A stretch of DNA of 64,000 nucleotides from Trichoplusia ni. Taxonomy: Eukaryota > Arthropoda > Insecta > Lepidoptera > Noctuidae. Under the pieces are notes generated by a model. That model did not search any database. It was not told the DNA's origin and saw only the letters and a list, made by a program, of their open reading frames with translations. The stretch's first letter is position 1. Each line of letters begins with the position of its first letter. Location: positions 5,022,001 through 5,086,000 of the forward strand of contig NC_039481.1 in assembly GCF_003590095.1 (NCBI RefSeq). The letters are read 5' to 3'. Shown here in pieces: positions 13,420 to 26,700 of this stretch. The position numbers and the translations under genes are program-made.

Positions 13420-13559
13420 CTAATAATACAGAGCAAGTCCTTTCCACGTCCGGTAGGCAACAAGCTCCGTACTCTACAAATAGGTGCTCTACCACATGAT
13501 ATCTATACTACTATCTTGCATAAAGCTTTATCGATGGTAAAATGACTTACATAATAGTC

Positions 13560-16500
13560 CGTGCTCAATCGTGCTACATGTTGTTTTAATTTATATTTCA
13601 ATATCTTAGCTCTGTATTTCCTTATTTTATATCTAGATTAAAACATTTCAATTATAGAGAAATGACTTGAACTTAATCCAAGTATATGTGTGCTGGTAAT
13701 AATCGACAGACTGAAATAATTGTTATTGCAGATTCGATTCGACAGTTTCACTACAATGTTTTAACAAAACATATTCTTTTAAAGCACAAGTAGTGTTTTG
13801 ATTTTATAATTTTTTATTAAGTTACATATCTATCATTGAATATTGGAAAACCAACAGGCTGGATTTTGTTTTGCCTAACGTTGAACAGATAGAAATACAC
13901 CACGTACATTAAGCAAAGAATTTAATATTTTTTTAAAGTAAAACACTTTCTCTATAAATTTAAATACAATAAGTCAATGTCTAATAATGTCTTCGAGTTC
14001 AAACGTAATAATTAATTCTAAAGAGTAACCTTGCATGTTTATAGCTATGACATTAAGTGTTGCAAATATGTTGCTTTTCATGAAATCACTAGGCTGCGAT
14101 CATATCGCTGTCTGCGATTATACAAACATACATGGTTGCCGCATTCATGCGGAGATCTATTACACAGATAGCTTTATATATGACCGTAAGTAAAAACGCG
14201 ATACAACGAACAGTGCGTTGATTTGTGAATAAACTTGTTCATAGATTTAGTTTGAGACCTCCCGTTTAGGTTTAGGTCGTAGCACTAAGATTTGAAAAGA
14301 AATCCAGTTCTCATTTTGACATGGTATATCTACTGTCTATCGTTCTAGCAACTGACATTTTGTTACAGAAATCGGTTACTAGCTATACAAATCGTGACTG
14401 AAACGCATCACAAATAGAATTGTTATTGTGTAAAGAGTAAAAGAACAATGTTGTCGAGGGCAGGCACGGCGGCGGCTGAGCGCGGCACGAGCGCCGCCGC
14501 GCGCACAAAGCAGCGCTGCGTAACAGGCGAGTCTCATCGGACCGCCCAAAGAAACGATCTCATAGAAAGTAGAGCAACTCATTTATTTATTCAGTGCAGC
14601 AGCGGGTGCGAGCGAGACGTCGCCGTGAAACTGGCTCATTAAAATAAAAATCCGATTTTTGAGTGCAACTCGCGCGAAGTGAAATAAAAGTTTCCGACGA
14701 AATTTGCTCGAGTTATTCCAAAAAAGGCGCGCGAAACGCCTCTGCGACGAGATCACAAGATACAAGTGCGAGGTGAAACCGACCGCAATAGCCTCCGACA
14801 CACGCGCTCCGCAGCCTCCTGCGCGTTTACTTTCATACGTCAATACCTAGTCTGATTTAACATTGCACACATTGTGCTACACTAAACGCCTCAAAAAGCA
14901 AGCCCGACAGCACCGCTGAAAACGTCCTTTTGTTAAAGAACTTATGCATTTCTTTTCCGCATTACTGTGATTGTTTTCACTATAAGAGCGAGCCATTGTG
15001 TGAACATTACGCAGCCTGGCGTTGCAATAAGCGCACGATATAATGCAGCTCTATAATCACAGTCACGAGTCACGTTATCCGCACCCGTATTCGCTATGTA
15101 AATAACACCATACACGACATTCCGCTGCCCGACAAAATATTAATGGTTTCTCATTTTACATTACATCTATTGACTTGAGCGAGTTCCAGTTTAATTAACA
15201 AAAATATCGATTGCAAAAACCTTACGCAGGTCTGTGTGGGCAAGTGCTCTCGTTTAGCATTCCTCGTCCAAGCACGCCGGCGCTGCCCGCTCTGCGTACT
15301 GACGGCTGTCATTACTTAATGGTATTTTCTCGTACGATTTTCTTTATTAATGTTGGAGTTAATCGCCTTTACCTGACTGATATTTTCAGAGCAGTACATG
15401 TCAATTATGCGCTCGAAATTAACAAATGTCTGAAGTCAGTTGTGAAAGCGCAGTCGAATCCTTTCTAGCTTTTAAGTATGAATAAATTTTATGATTTACT
15501 GACTTGCAGCCACTTATACTGTAATGGCCAATAAAAATTGTATCGGACTGAGATCTCATTTCTGTCAATTATATTTTGGAAAATCGTTTTATTGACAGCA
15601 ATAAATGTAAAAGGATTTATTATAATTAACATGATATATACATTAAGTGCATAAAGGATAGGAACATATAAATAAACTCGGCTCTCGTGTACTCGTGTAG
15701 ACATTATCTATATTGGATCTAGCGAATGGCTCAATTAGTTCTAAACCTAACTTCTAATTAAAGCAGACCTTTAAACCTGTACAACTTTCGCAAACATGTC
15801 ACATGCTTATGAAATGTGGATGAAATACCAAAATTATAACAATAAACTAACTTTATTATTTAGCTGTCACCATCTGTCTAACTCTTTCGTTAATTCCAAG
15901 ACTCGATAAACAAGTGTTAAACACTACGATACATGCTTGAATAACATAAAATATAAAAGAAGAAAAACAAATTGATGGTGGCATTGATTGGCGTTAAGGT
16001 CCCGATTCCGTGTAAAACAAACTTGAAAACTCCCCATTAAACTATTATTAAGCCATAAATTAAGTAAATGGTAAACAGCGTGAGAACCCCGGCCGGATTG
16101 GGTAACATATGCCTTATCCGCAATATTGCGTACTTATTTTTTATTATATCAAAACCACTGATTAAACGGCATTATTACACAGTTCAAAAAGCTATTTATT
16201 TTAACCTACTTTAAATAAATGTTTACGTTGAGCAAATATTCCGAACACGTTTCTGTAACATTTTTCCTAGACGGGCAAGAGACAGACCGTCATTATTTCG
16301 TGGTATTATCTAGTCTGAGCACAATTGTGTCACAAATGAATCACACAACATTTCTAGAAGATAAAAGAAAAGCTGACCGCGCATGCGCTCAGCAAGCTGA
16401 TGTTTTGAGAGCCACGAGTGATACCTATGAAAGAGAAACGCTCGGCATGTTAATATTGTAGATAATATGCGTGTTATGTTGCATATATTGCGTAACAAGG

Positions 16501-17310
16501 CCGTCTGCAACAATGTGTAGAAATTTATAATAGTTAATTAAGTTGGAATACATTAGCATCTTATCGTTGGCTAATAATCATCTAATTATAAGTTAAATTA
16601 TTGACCACATAGGTTAATGTCTACTATTTGGCGCCACGCTATGACCGCTTTCATATTTACATTCCCTTCCCATCATTATTGTCAAAGAAAGCAAAAACAA
16701 ATAAAACAAATCAGCCAAACAAGAAAATCATTATTAACAAATTGAGTTTTCTCCTTCATACGTTAATTGCTTCTGCTGGACTATTGTTTAAGCGATAATT
16801 AAGTATATTGTACCGTCCACTTCATTAGTCATATCTCTTGATTACAAAACTCTAAGTCCCCAGTATAAAATGGGAAATCTGCTGAGTAATTGATTACTCC
16901 AGTAACGTACCGACATTACTTTAACCGAAGCACGTAACTAACTGGAGCACTGAATTAATAACTGTTTTAACTCGAAGTGCGGCTCTAGCGTAATTATTAT
17001 GGTTTAATAGATTTTAGATAAAATATCATAACTACAGACTCTTTTGAACTTACACCGAGTTTGACCTTCAAAAAGTTAGTTCACATAAAATTACCATTGA
17101 CATTTTATTTGAATTAAATGTCAACTTAGCTGACACTGCCGTCCGTCTACATAAAATAAGAAAATTTATTGTACATTCATAACAATGACTGGAGAACTTC
17201 ATAGAAGTAATTAAAAAATCTAACAATATTCCAGTCGTGTTTATTTAAATACTGTTCAGATAGTTCGTGAAGCCGGGTGTTAAGGTGGGTGTTGACCGGC
17301 GTTGGGGCCG
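13560..17310. other. Gene-poor DNA with a CpG-rich region at 14.45-14.85 kb
   Basis: Between 14,450 and 14,850 CpG density is high and open frames occur on both strands, including an E2F-like GGCGCGCGAAA near 14,727. This looks like a regulatory or first-exon region, but I see no protein family. The remainder is AT-rich. Confidence 0.35.
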
Positions 17311-17313
17311 ATA

Positions 17314-17401
17314 TGTAACATGTTACAAAGCGAGCAATCTTAAAGTCAGTTCACTAGTCAATGCGCATTGACTGTGATTGCTGGCTTTGTAACATGTCAC
17401 A
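17314..17401. repeat. 88-base nested inverted repeat
   Basis: Outer arms 17314-17339 and 17376-17401 pair at 24 of 26 positions (tgtaacatgttacaaagc side). The 36-base centre contains a perfect 18-base palindrome agtcaatgcgcattgact (17356-17373). The whole can fold into one long stem with a small internal loop. It could be a foldback MITE or, less likely, a hairpin RNA precursor. Confidence 0.65.
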
Positions 17402-20400
17402 TTACGCTTGAGCTGCTTGCATTGGTCTGTACCCAACTTTATTATCTACTCGTGGTTATACGAAAGAGTTCTTGACACACAAAATATAATTATTTAAATT
17501 AGATCTGACCAGCCGACATTGTTCAAATACATTTATTTATTAAATGCAGTTGAATTTCATGAGAATATACTCTGTTAATTATTTTGAATTAGGTATTTAA
17601 TTGTAATTTTAAATATTGTATTGTAAAGTAAAAATTAAAAAGTATTTTATTGAGCTATCCTAATGACTTTAGTGACTTTATGTAAAATTAAATTTGACAT
17701 ATAAATAAAAAAACATTAATTTCTTTGAAGTATTTATATTTCTCATATAGTTTTTAATAAATTGAATAGTTATTGATCAAGAACATGATCAAATTACAAA
17801 GTTATAGTCGCTATTTCAAAGTTCGGATTAAGAGCTACATATATCTTATGCTCTAAGTTATATTAAGCATCTACATCTCATCAAGTTTACTGACCAATAT
17901 AAATAAATTACAACAATTCGGATAACTTGAGACTGAAATTAATTGACTGTCATAATTTGTTTACTAACGCTACTAGTTTACCAATAAAGCCAACCAACTG
18001 TCAAAAATGTTACACCATGTACTAAGTAGTCTAGAAGAAGCCTTGATCTTTAGTACTAACCGAAATTGTTTATTAATAATATACCTTTGACCCGAGCGCA
18101 ATGTTAGTTAGTGATGACGTGATGAGTACGTGCGAACCGTGATGAGTGCTCACATTACGACGAGCCGCCTCCGGGCCCGGCTGATGTCTTCCTCGTACTC
18201 TCCACTGTATTATTGTCAAAGCTATCAAGACACCTCCTAGCACAGTAATGTCTGCAATATACCGTCTTTACCGCGAACGATATAAATGGCCGCTATGAAT
18301 ACCAACATATTTTTATATGTCATAGATATATCATGACATTGCGGATACATCCGCCATCGCTCGCGATCAGGATCGAGGTAGTCACGAAGCGCTCTGTATC
18401 ATTTAGATATAATGTACTTAACATTGTGTTGCGTCCGGCTGGTTGCATAATATTCACCGGTAGCTAGGTACTACCTGTCACAGCGCGGGAGTTACGTCGC
18501 CTAGCTACCGCCGTAATATTAAACAATAATTACTACAGCTAAAAGGTCGAGACCGCAAGCAGAGCGCTCCACTGTGAACGTAATCAACGCTACGGGCATA
18601 AAGTTTAGGGCTCTATTAACGTCGAAGCTAATTAAGCCCTTGCTCAATTAAGGTTTAGTATGCCGTATGAAAATGAGTACGTACTCTACGTACCAATTTA
18701 GTACCTTCGTTAATTTATAGGGGAATTCTAGTTAAAACAAATATCAGGTTTTACTATCGATACTGGTAAATCGTAGAAGGCTCGCCCGGAGATAATACTT
18801 GTTAATAAATCCATTAATGAAATCTATTTGTATTTATACCTTGCCCTCTGACTCCAACACATTCCACTTGGTCAGAAGAAAGCAGGAGTAGAAATGATTA
18901 TCTTTAATATACATTTATTTTAATGTACTTTTCAATTACAAGTTTATATTATCACAAAAATAATGTAGGTAATATTAATGTCGCTTGAAATAATTTGCCA
19001 CACTTGTCTTATGAAACTCCAAAATGCAATTAGTTCAAACGTAACTTGATTGATCTACTTTAGTTCATAGCATTTATTGATTGAGCTAGAATAACGGTAC
19101 TTGTCTAAGTTACGGCCAGCAATTTTATCCTAATCTTGTAGAGTTGTAAGAGCTTTTTAAATCGGCGATCACGATCATCTACATACATGGAAGGCCGCTG
19201 TGGGTGGCTCGGCCGCTCCACCGACATAACATCTCGGTGAATCGGAATGGCAAGTTCCACTATAAGTGAGAGTGAGCCATTATTATTACATTACAGCCGC
19301 GCCGACTAGAATAACAATCTATACGTCGATAACATTGAGTGTTCCATGTCATTTTAAAGTATATTTAGTGCTTTTTCGCCATATAAGTAGGTACAAGTGC
19401 CATCGGACAGCCCCAACGTACGTTACTTTGTTTAGGTTACGCTTTTATATTTGACTAGGAACTAAGTTTGCAATGTTGAAGTTAGAAAATCGGATACATC
19501 GATGAATTTCAAAAGAATTGTTCTAGGTTTTACCACGTTATTAACTTCTCAAGAAGTACATCTATGTTTGTGCGTCTACGTAAACTTTTCTAAGAAAACG
19601 ATCGTATGTTTCTTGGTTACTAAAACGTGACATAAAACGGACTAGTATTGTATTATGGAGTAGTATATCCATTACAGTAAAGTTAAGTACAGCACCTAAT
19701 AGGCAATACCTAATAAACATTCTAAATATAGATTTATTAACGATTAGAAGTCATTATAAAAAGCATAAATACTAAATGGTTGTTCAGCTATATCCATGTC
19801 GTGTATTGAAAGGTGACAAAGATGTTTACGTAATTTAAAACAACGAACATTATTTATTACTTTGTAAAGGTTTACCTTCTTCTAGAATGTTTTCCTTATA
19901 AAAGTGGGCTTCAAAGATTGTATCTGTTAATAACGTTACTTTCAACGTTTGAACGTGCAACTTTTAGAAGAAGAAAAATAAGTACTTAATAACAATGACT
20001 TTGTTAAGCACTTTCGTATTTATAGTTAATTTTAAAAGAATAAAACAGAATTGAGGAACAGTAATTATTCAATTCAGCGACAAGAGAAGTTTCACTAACT
20101 ATCAAAAAGTTATGTTTCTTAAGTTATAAAATTAATTAGGTACTTCTACTCTATGATAGCTTTGACTAATTGCATAGTCGGAAAATCGAACGTTAACTAC
20201 CTTCGGAAAATGCTACGGACATACGGAAGTAATAATTACTTAATTAGCATCCTCTGTTTGCATGTGATTCCGGCGACGAGGAATAAATGAGAAGAATCAA
20301 ATTATAGTAAAAGTCCATCTTAGTAATATATTTTATTTATTTTTATGATGGAAAACAATCAACATTAAAAAAAGTATTTGTATCGTTGCCGTGTCAAAAA

Positions 20401-22989
20401 GGTTCTTGTAGCGCGTGGATACTGAATTTTTGGGACATTTGAATGTTTTTACCATTTAAGTTTGAATAGGAGAAAACCCAAAAACTATTGCGCTAGTACT
20501 CGTATTGATGACCAATTTAAAATGTTATTATAGAAACAAAATAAATACGCAAGGTCCCTTAATAAATTACATGAAAAAATTTAGGTTTTAATTTATTACA
20601 TTATTTATAACAACTGACAATACTTTTTTTTTGAACAAAACATAAGCCAAATTATAGAGCAACTATAAATAGATAAATAATATATTATTCTATGTTGTGA
20701 TTAGGAATCCATTTACATCAAAACCAAATAAACGCTATAAAACTATAATTATAAAATTTATATTCGTAAATAAATATCGTCGTTATGTCTGCAACTGTAG
20801 AATTTACTATTACTATAACGTGTATAACGACGGCTATAATTCTGAACATTACTGTCTTGCAAATAGGAAATATCATGACACACAAACTTTAATACTTACT
20901 GCCACTTACGTTTTGATCTGATCACTTGTTTTATTGACAAGTTTCTAATTTTAAATTTGAATTTTCCCTGATGACGTCTGACCAATGACGACGCACCTCG
21001 ATAGATGTGATGGAGTCGTACTTGTTATAAGATCGTCTGTCGCTAATTAAGCATTGAAACCGATTGCTTGAATATATTCGCAAATGGTGAATCGTTCCCA
21101 ATTAAGTGTCTATCTCCTTGTACGAACTATCGACCATCGTTGGTGGGTTGCAGAAGCTTGTACAAGCCCTTAAACAGCCAAGTAACACCGTTTTAGGAAT
21201 TTTTGTTCGTCTGCTCGTAAAGTCATCGGCCAATCAATTAGAATCTGTATCATGGCACACCAAGGCACTTTGTCTCCTTATAAATACAATTGCATGAAGG
21301 TATAATGCGGTGTGTCACGCTAATTTATGTCTCGCTAGTTATTTGATAAATTAAAAAAAAAACGTACTTTAACGATAAAAACAAAATGAAATTATTTCTG
21401 TACTTTTATAGTTAATTATTTCTATTACGTTAGTGGGCTGCCATTACTCGGTACCGTTTGCTGGTGTTAGTTTGTAAGATCACAGAGCGGGCGCTCGCGA
21501 CGCGCGCCGCAACCGGATGTCCCTCACCAAATGCACAATCACACTAACACAAACTCTCACGAATTTTTCTCCCAACACTTTCACGTCTTCCACTAATTAT
21601 TATCCACTTTATCGGGCATCTTCAATTTGATTTACGTCTAGCTCTTACACAGCTCAATTGGTACACTTTTTCTTTTCGGCGAAATAATTTAAGTATACAT
21701 TAGAGCAAACGCTCCCGTGCCGGGGCCGCGCGGCCTCCTTCCCTCGCCACCATTCTTGTACATCTCGTACAAAACGCCTGGCAATTAGTTACCGCCGCGT
21801 TAATGAGAATTTTGGGCTTAATTACACATGTTCGAAATTATGATTATATTGATCGTTAGTTAAGTCTAGAGCTTAACACTTAGAAAGTTAGTTTAATGAG
21901 AATCACAAAGGTAATTCAAAATTAATTTTCTATTATTATTTTCCATAATTTAATGGTATTCATCGTAAAGACTATACATGTTTCTAGTGTTAACGCAAAA
22001 ACGATAAAATTTTATGAATATAGCCTTATGTTGTTTATTTTATATTAACCTGACATATACGTAACTCATATAATATTATTACATCTGGTTGTCATTATAT
22101 TTACTAAAGATGCGGTAATGACATGCACTAGGTGCCTATAATAAAGGTTTAGTCATTATCGCATGAGTTGATTATATGACATGTATGTATATGCGTAGCG
22201 GTCCTTTCAGTTCGTTTGTTTTATCCTCAGCGCGTCAATGTCAACGCACAAATAACGATATTCAACGATACTGCTTTGGACCAAACATTACAATAAGTCC
22301 GACATTTTGTTTTCTTTAGGACTATCTCTACATTTACTAAACTTAAAAGTTTAATGTTCAGTGCGAAACTTGCAAACTTCTTAGCATACTTAGCAACAAG
22401 CAGAAGTATAAGGAAGATGGTGAAATTAAATAGTTTCTCTCATAATTCCTCGTACTTTATATTAAAGCAGAATGATACACGTGTTCCATAGTCTCGTGTT
22501 CCTAATAGAAGGTCAATAGGTTGTTGTATTGCGGTGCTTCACCGTCACTATTGTAGGCCCACTCGCATTGATGAAGAATGCTCACCTCTTACAAACGCGT
22601 TACAAGTTCATACAGCGTAATGATTGACTACCTTATTATGAGTGTTTACACTCAGTTTTGTTAATTAAAATATGAATAGCACTCGAAACCCATTCAGAAC
22701 AGGTGTTTATGTTCTATTGTGCTTCAAGTGCTTGATTAGCCGTTTAAATACAACTTAGATTTAATTAGCTATGGTTTCTTGATATGTCAGTATTTTGAGA
22801 TAAGTTTGACTGTTTATAAATAGATAACAATAAAAGACTTGCGCATACCAGGAAAGTTCGATTCATGAATTTGTAACTTTGAAAAACCCATACATACATA
22901 GGTACTAATTTAACATGTTAGCTGGTATAATGTTTGATTGAATAACAGTTTCACACGAGTCGCGTAGAATCACTCCGGAACTATTTTTT
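17402..22989. other. AT-rich DNA with CpG patches near 18.15 and 21.5-21.7 kb
   Basis: No gene recognised. The patches near 18,160 (gagccgcctccgggcccggc) and 21,485-21,740 are the only breaks in base composition. Confidence 0.4.
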
Positions 22990-23009
22990 ACTTGGTCAAA
23001 TGACCAAGT
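22990..23009. promoter_or_regulatory. Palindromic nuclear-receptor-like half sites
   Basis: acttggtca and tgaccaagt are exact inverted repeats around two A bases, giving GGTCA and TGACC half sites with spacing 2. Nuclear receptors, including the insect ecdysone receptor, bind such inverted halves, though the classical ecdysone element has spacing 1. Candidate only. Confidence 0.25.
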
Positions 23010-23535
23010 GATATTCTATGACAATACGGAACAGTTGAGCTATCTTCGAGTATAGAATATAATGGAAAACGACAATTACATCCTTCACACGATATTGAAT
23101 TTCAGGCTCCAAAAATCACAATGTTTTCATTGAATACTCCTTCCTAAAAAATATCTTTGTCCTCCATAACAAAATAAAATTTTAGCAACACGTCTAGCAA
23201 TTATCTCTATTTCAACAACGAAATTCAAACATATAATGAGACGGTTGAATTCAATTGGTCAATCAATAACCATGACAGGCGCAAAGTGTGCGGCGTGCGC
23301 AGGCGGCGACTACCTCGCCGCACAAAACGACGATGCTACATAATGCATACAACTTTCTTTGTTAATGAACTCCTGATATAATAATTTAAGTGTTGCACAA
23401 TTAACTTTTCTGTAATAAAACTTTGATTGAAGTAAGTTATAATGTGGATTCTAATGTAAGATTTTCATGACGACTTTCCTTCGTTGTCTCTTTCGGCGTC
23501 ATCGTCCGCGCTGCGTGTGATGCAAGCCAGCATGA

Positions 23536-23610
23536 GCGGTGTCACGCGCATGCGCGCCGCGCACGCTGCACGCACGCCACGCCCACGCCACGCGCGCTCC
23601 ACACTCGCGC
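23536..23610. other. Alternating purine-pyrimidine CpG island (Z-DNA-prone)
   Basis: A run of cacgcgcatgcgcgcc type alternation followed by repeated cacgcc units stands in AT-rich DNA. The open frame across it is His/Arg/Ala-rich and composition-driven, so not called as a gene. Confidence 0.4.
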
Positions 23611-23739
23611 CACGTCACCTCTACACTGACTCATTACAGATTCCACTGCCACTGGCGTGAGAATCGCATCAAACACATCATGATTTGTCTAGATAAGACA
23701 AGCAGTTTAATCTGTCTTAACATAAGCAACTGAGAGTTA

Positions 23740-26700
23740 TTTTGAACGTTTGAGATTTAAGACTTTCTTTTTCAAAACCAAGTCTTTTAGCATTTTTCTA
23801 CATCGCAAAATGTAAAACTTATTTTCATACGTATCAAAGAATTTTTAATAATTTTGAAAAGCGAAATTTGCGCATGAATTATCCCCACTTACGAGTTATA
23901 CGAATTATTTATTCATTCGATTTTCCCTAATCATATCACTTTTACAAAATTAAAATTGTGTACATATTGGATTATTACCTGAAGCTTCAGTATTCTCACA
24001 CTAAATAAAACCGAGCAGCAACTTTACGTAAACCCGACCAAAGACGTAGTGTTACAACACGCGGCAGCGTGGCGTGACGGTATGTCGCCGACAGCCGCCG
24101 CGCGAGACACCATGCTCACCTAATCATATCCACTAACTGGCTGGAATACACACCACTAAAAATCATAGATAAATTTGTTTACTGGCCACTTACAAGCAGA
24201 AAATGGTAAGCTTCTATATAAAAAGAAGTTCTTATGTCATTGATGTAAAAAGGTTGAAATCAAAACCAGCCAGTTACAAACTCCTTATAGTTGGGGACAA
24301 TGCAAAAAATAATTCAATACGTATTCGACCTTTACCTATTTCTAGGTTAATATCGAATCAAAAAGTGGTGTGTCGTTTACTTAAATTTTGCATATTACAA
24401 GAAACAAGTAATACACTGTACCTTTAACCTGAAAGTCAATATATTACACTATAGGCACTTCTATTTTCAACTGAATGAAAATAGAAAGTATGCTCTTAGT
24501 AGGTGCTTATTTCAGAAATTGACAAATCAAATATCTTATTGCAATATTGTTTATTTCGGCAAAAATAGAAGGAAATCTTCCAAACTTTCGTTTTGTATAA
24601 CAAACTGGTCTCGCCTCTCATTTTCCTGTCGAACATAACATAGACTAGCTATCAAACACATTATGTATGATGTGAAGAACATCTACAGTTATTTACATTT
24701 CAACTAATACATCAATTCACAGCTATTTATTTGAAGAAAGTACCTCGAGAGATACTTGACCAACATTTGTGGTTTTATGCCGTTTACGAATTATTGCCAG
24801 ACTCAAATGTTAAAGTACCTACCTGTCTCAGTATTATAAATTTCAAATGACAGTTTATTTTTTTACGAATCATAGTTCAACTTGAGACTGTATTAGTAAG
24901 TTAAATATTGTGAAAAATCATATTGTCCAAATAAACAGTGCTCTCGCAAACGAAAGCGTAAGTTTGACTTCTTTGAAATTAGCTATTAAAAATCTCGTTG
25001 CATGGAAATGAACATGAGCTAGTAAATATAATTGTACCGAGCACCGAGTGATCATTTCGGCGTGATAATAGAGCAATACAAGGCGTGGGCAGCGGTGGTG
25101 GCTGCGCGAACCGGATCTAAGCTCGCGATAAATCATGTTGCGCGCGAGTCTCGCACTTCGTCCCGCAGACTGCTAACACAGTACGACCATAGCGGGCTCT
25201 TAAAAAACTTTGATTAGACAGATATTTTAACCAAACTCTAATGTATTGATCGTATACGTCAAGACTTGTCTTATAAATAAAAGAAATACCTGACATAATT
25301 CCGAGGTTTGGGGCGGGAGTGCATGACTATCTACTCTACATTGCAAGTTGACAGCAAAGCAAATACCTTATTAAAAGCTAAACTAATCCAATTTATTCAG
25401 GATGGCTTAACTACATTATTTATCGACAACTTCGTAATTTGTGTCTGAAGTAGGCTTGGCAATTTCAACATATGAATTATATATGCATTTATGCAGATAT
25501 TATAAAGCTGTGTAGCGCCACATGTGCCGACCATGTTAGCTTATGTCGTCATACAACTATGTAGTTCTGTATCATATTTACAAGTTTATTTCAGAGGAAC
25601 TTGTACTGTACAATAAAACAAAAAAGTTATGAACTTGACCGGAATCGAAAAAAGAAAAAATATTGATATATCGAGGTAAAATCTTGGTCGTAACCGTGCT
25701 TAATCTTGACAGTTTGAAAAAAAACGAACAATATAACAGGCATATCCCGTCTATATCTACAGATTTTGTTTTACGTAGAATATTATTAGACTTTCGAAAC
25801 TTTTTCATGCACAGTTTTCAATCCAATACGGTACGTAAATATCAATTTTATTCGTTGTCACGCTTACTATTTGGCAACACCGAGAAAGTATCCTTCTATA
25901 AACCATATAATTAGTTCTTAAATTGTAATAAGAAATTCACATTTGGTATACTGCTGTGGGCATGTAAGCAATTAAAGCGTCTCAAAGACGCCGCTACAAA
26001 GGAAGTCTAGGAAACATAATCCACCTAATTGTTAATTTATTCCGTAATCTGCAAAGAGTAAAATCAAGATTTCATGCATATATGAATAATATAACAAACG
26101 AATTAATAATCCGTAAAAATATTTTTATTTCCATACAATAACGTCATCTAAATTCTCCTAATGCAAATATTTTGGCGAACACAATAGAAAAGAGTCACAA
26201 GACGTTATTCTACCTAAACTTTTCCATCATAAAAAAATCGAAATCTAATATCAATATGATAGGATTAAATAGTCGGCCAATAGCTCTTCCCACGCGAACA
26301 CAAATAATAGATAAACATTTGTTGTAATAAAAGTATTTTAAACAAGTGAACATGAAAGTGTTATCAGATTGAATGGTTTTAAGTGATAGTTTTGGAATGT
26401 GGAGCACAGCGGAATACATCTTAGCGTAGACAAAGAACAAAAGTGCATTGAGATTGAGAACGAATTCACAGACAGTGCGATAAGTGTGTATTCTGCGGTG
26501 GTCGGAGCCGCGGCGGTGCCGAGCGCCGCGCCGCCGCCCGCGCCGCCGCGCGGCCACTGCACTCGCTTCGATTTCACTTTTATTAGCAATCCACTTAATT
26601 GGATACCACAGTTGCGGTTTTATTCATTTTGCAGATTCATCTGGGACGCATATTTAGTATTGTAATAATGACAAAAGCAGATAAAACTTCTGTTCCCACT

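Noticed and set aside
14583..14843. 86-codon minus frame in a CpG-rich region
   Set aside because: No family motif, no splice context and an equally open opposite strand.
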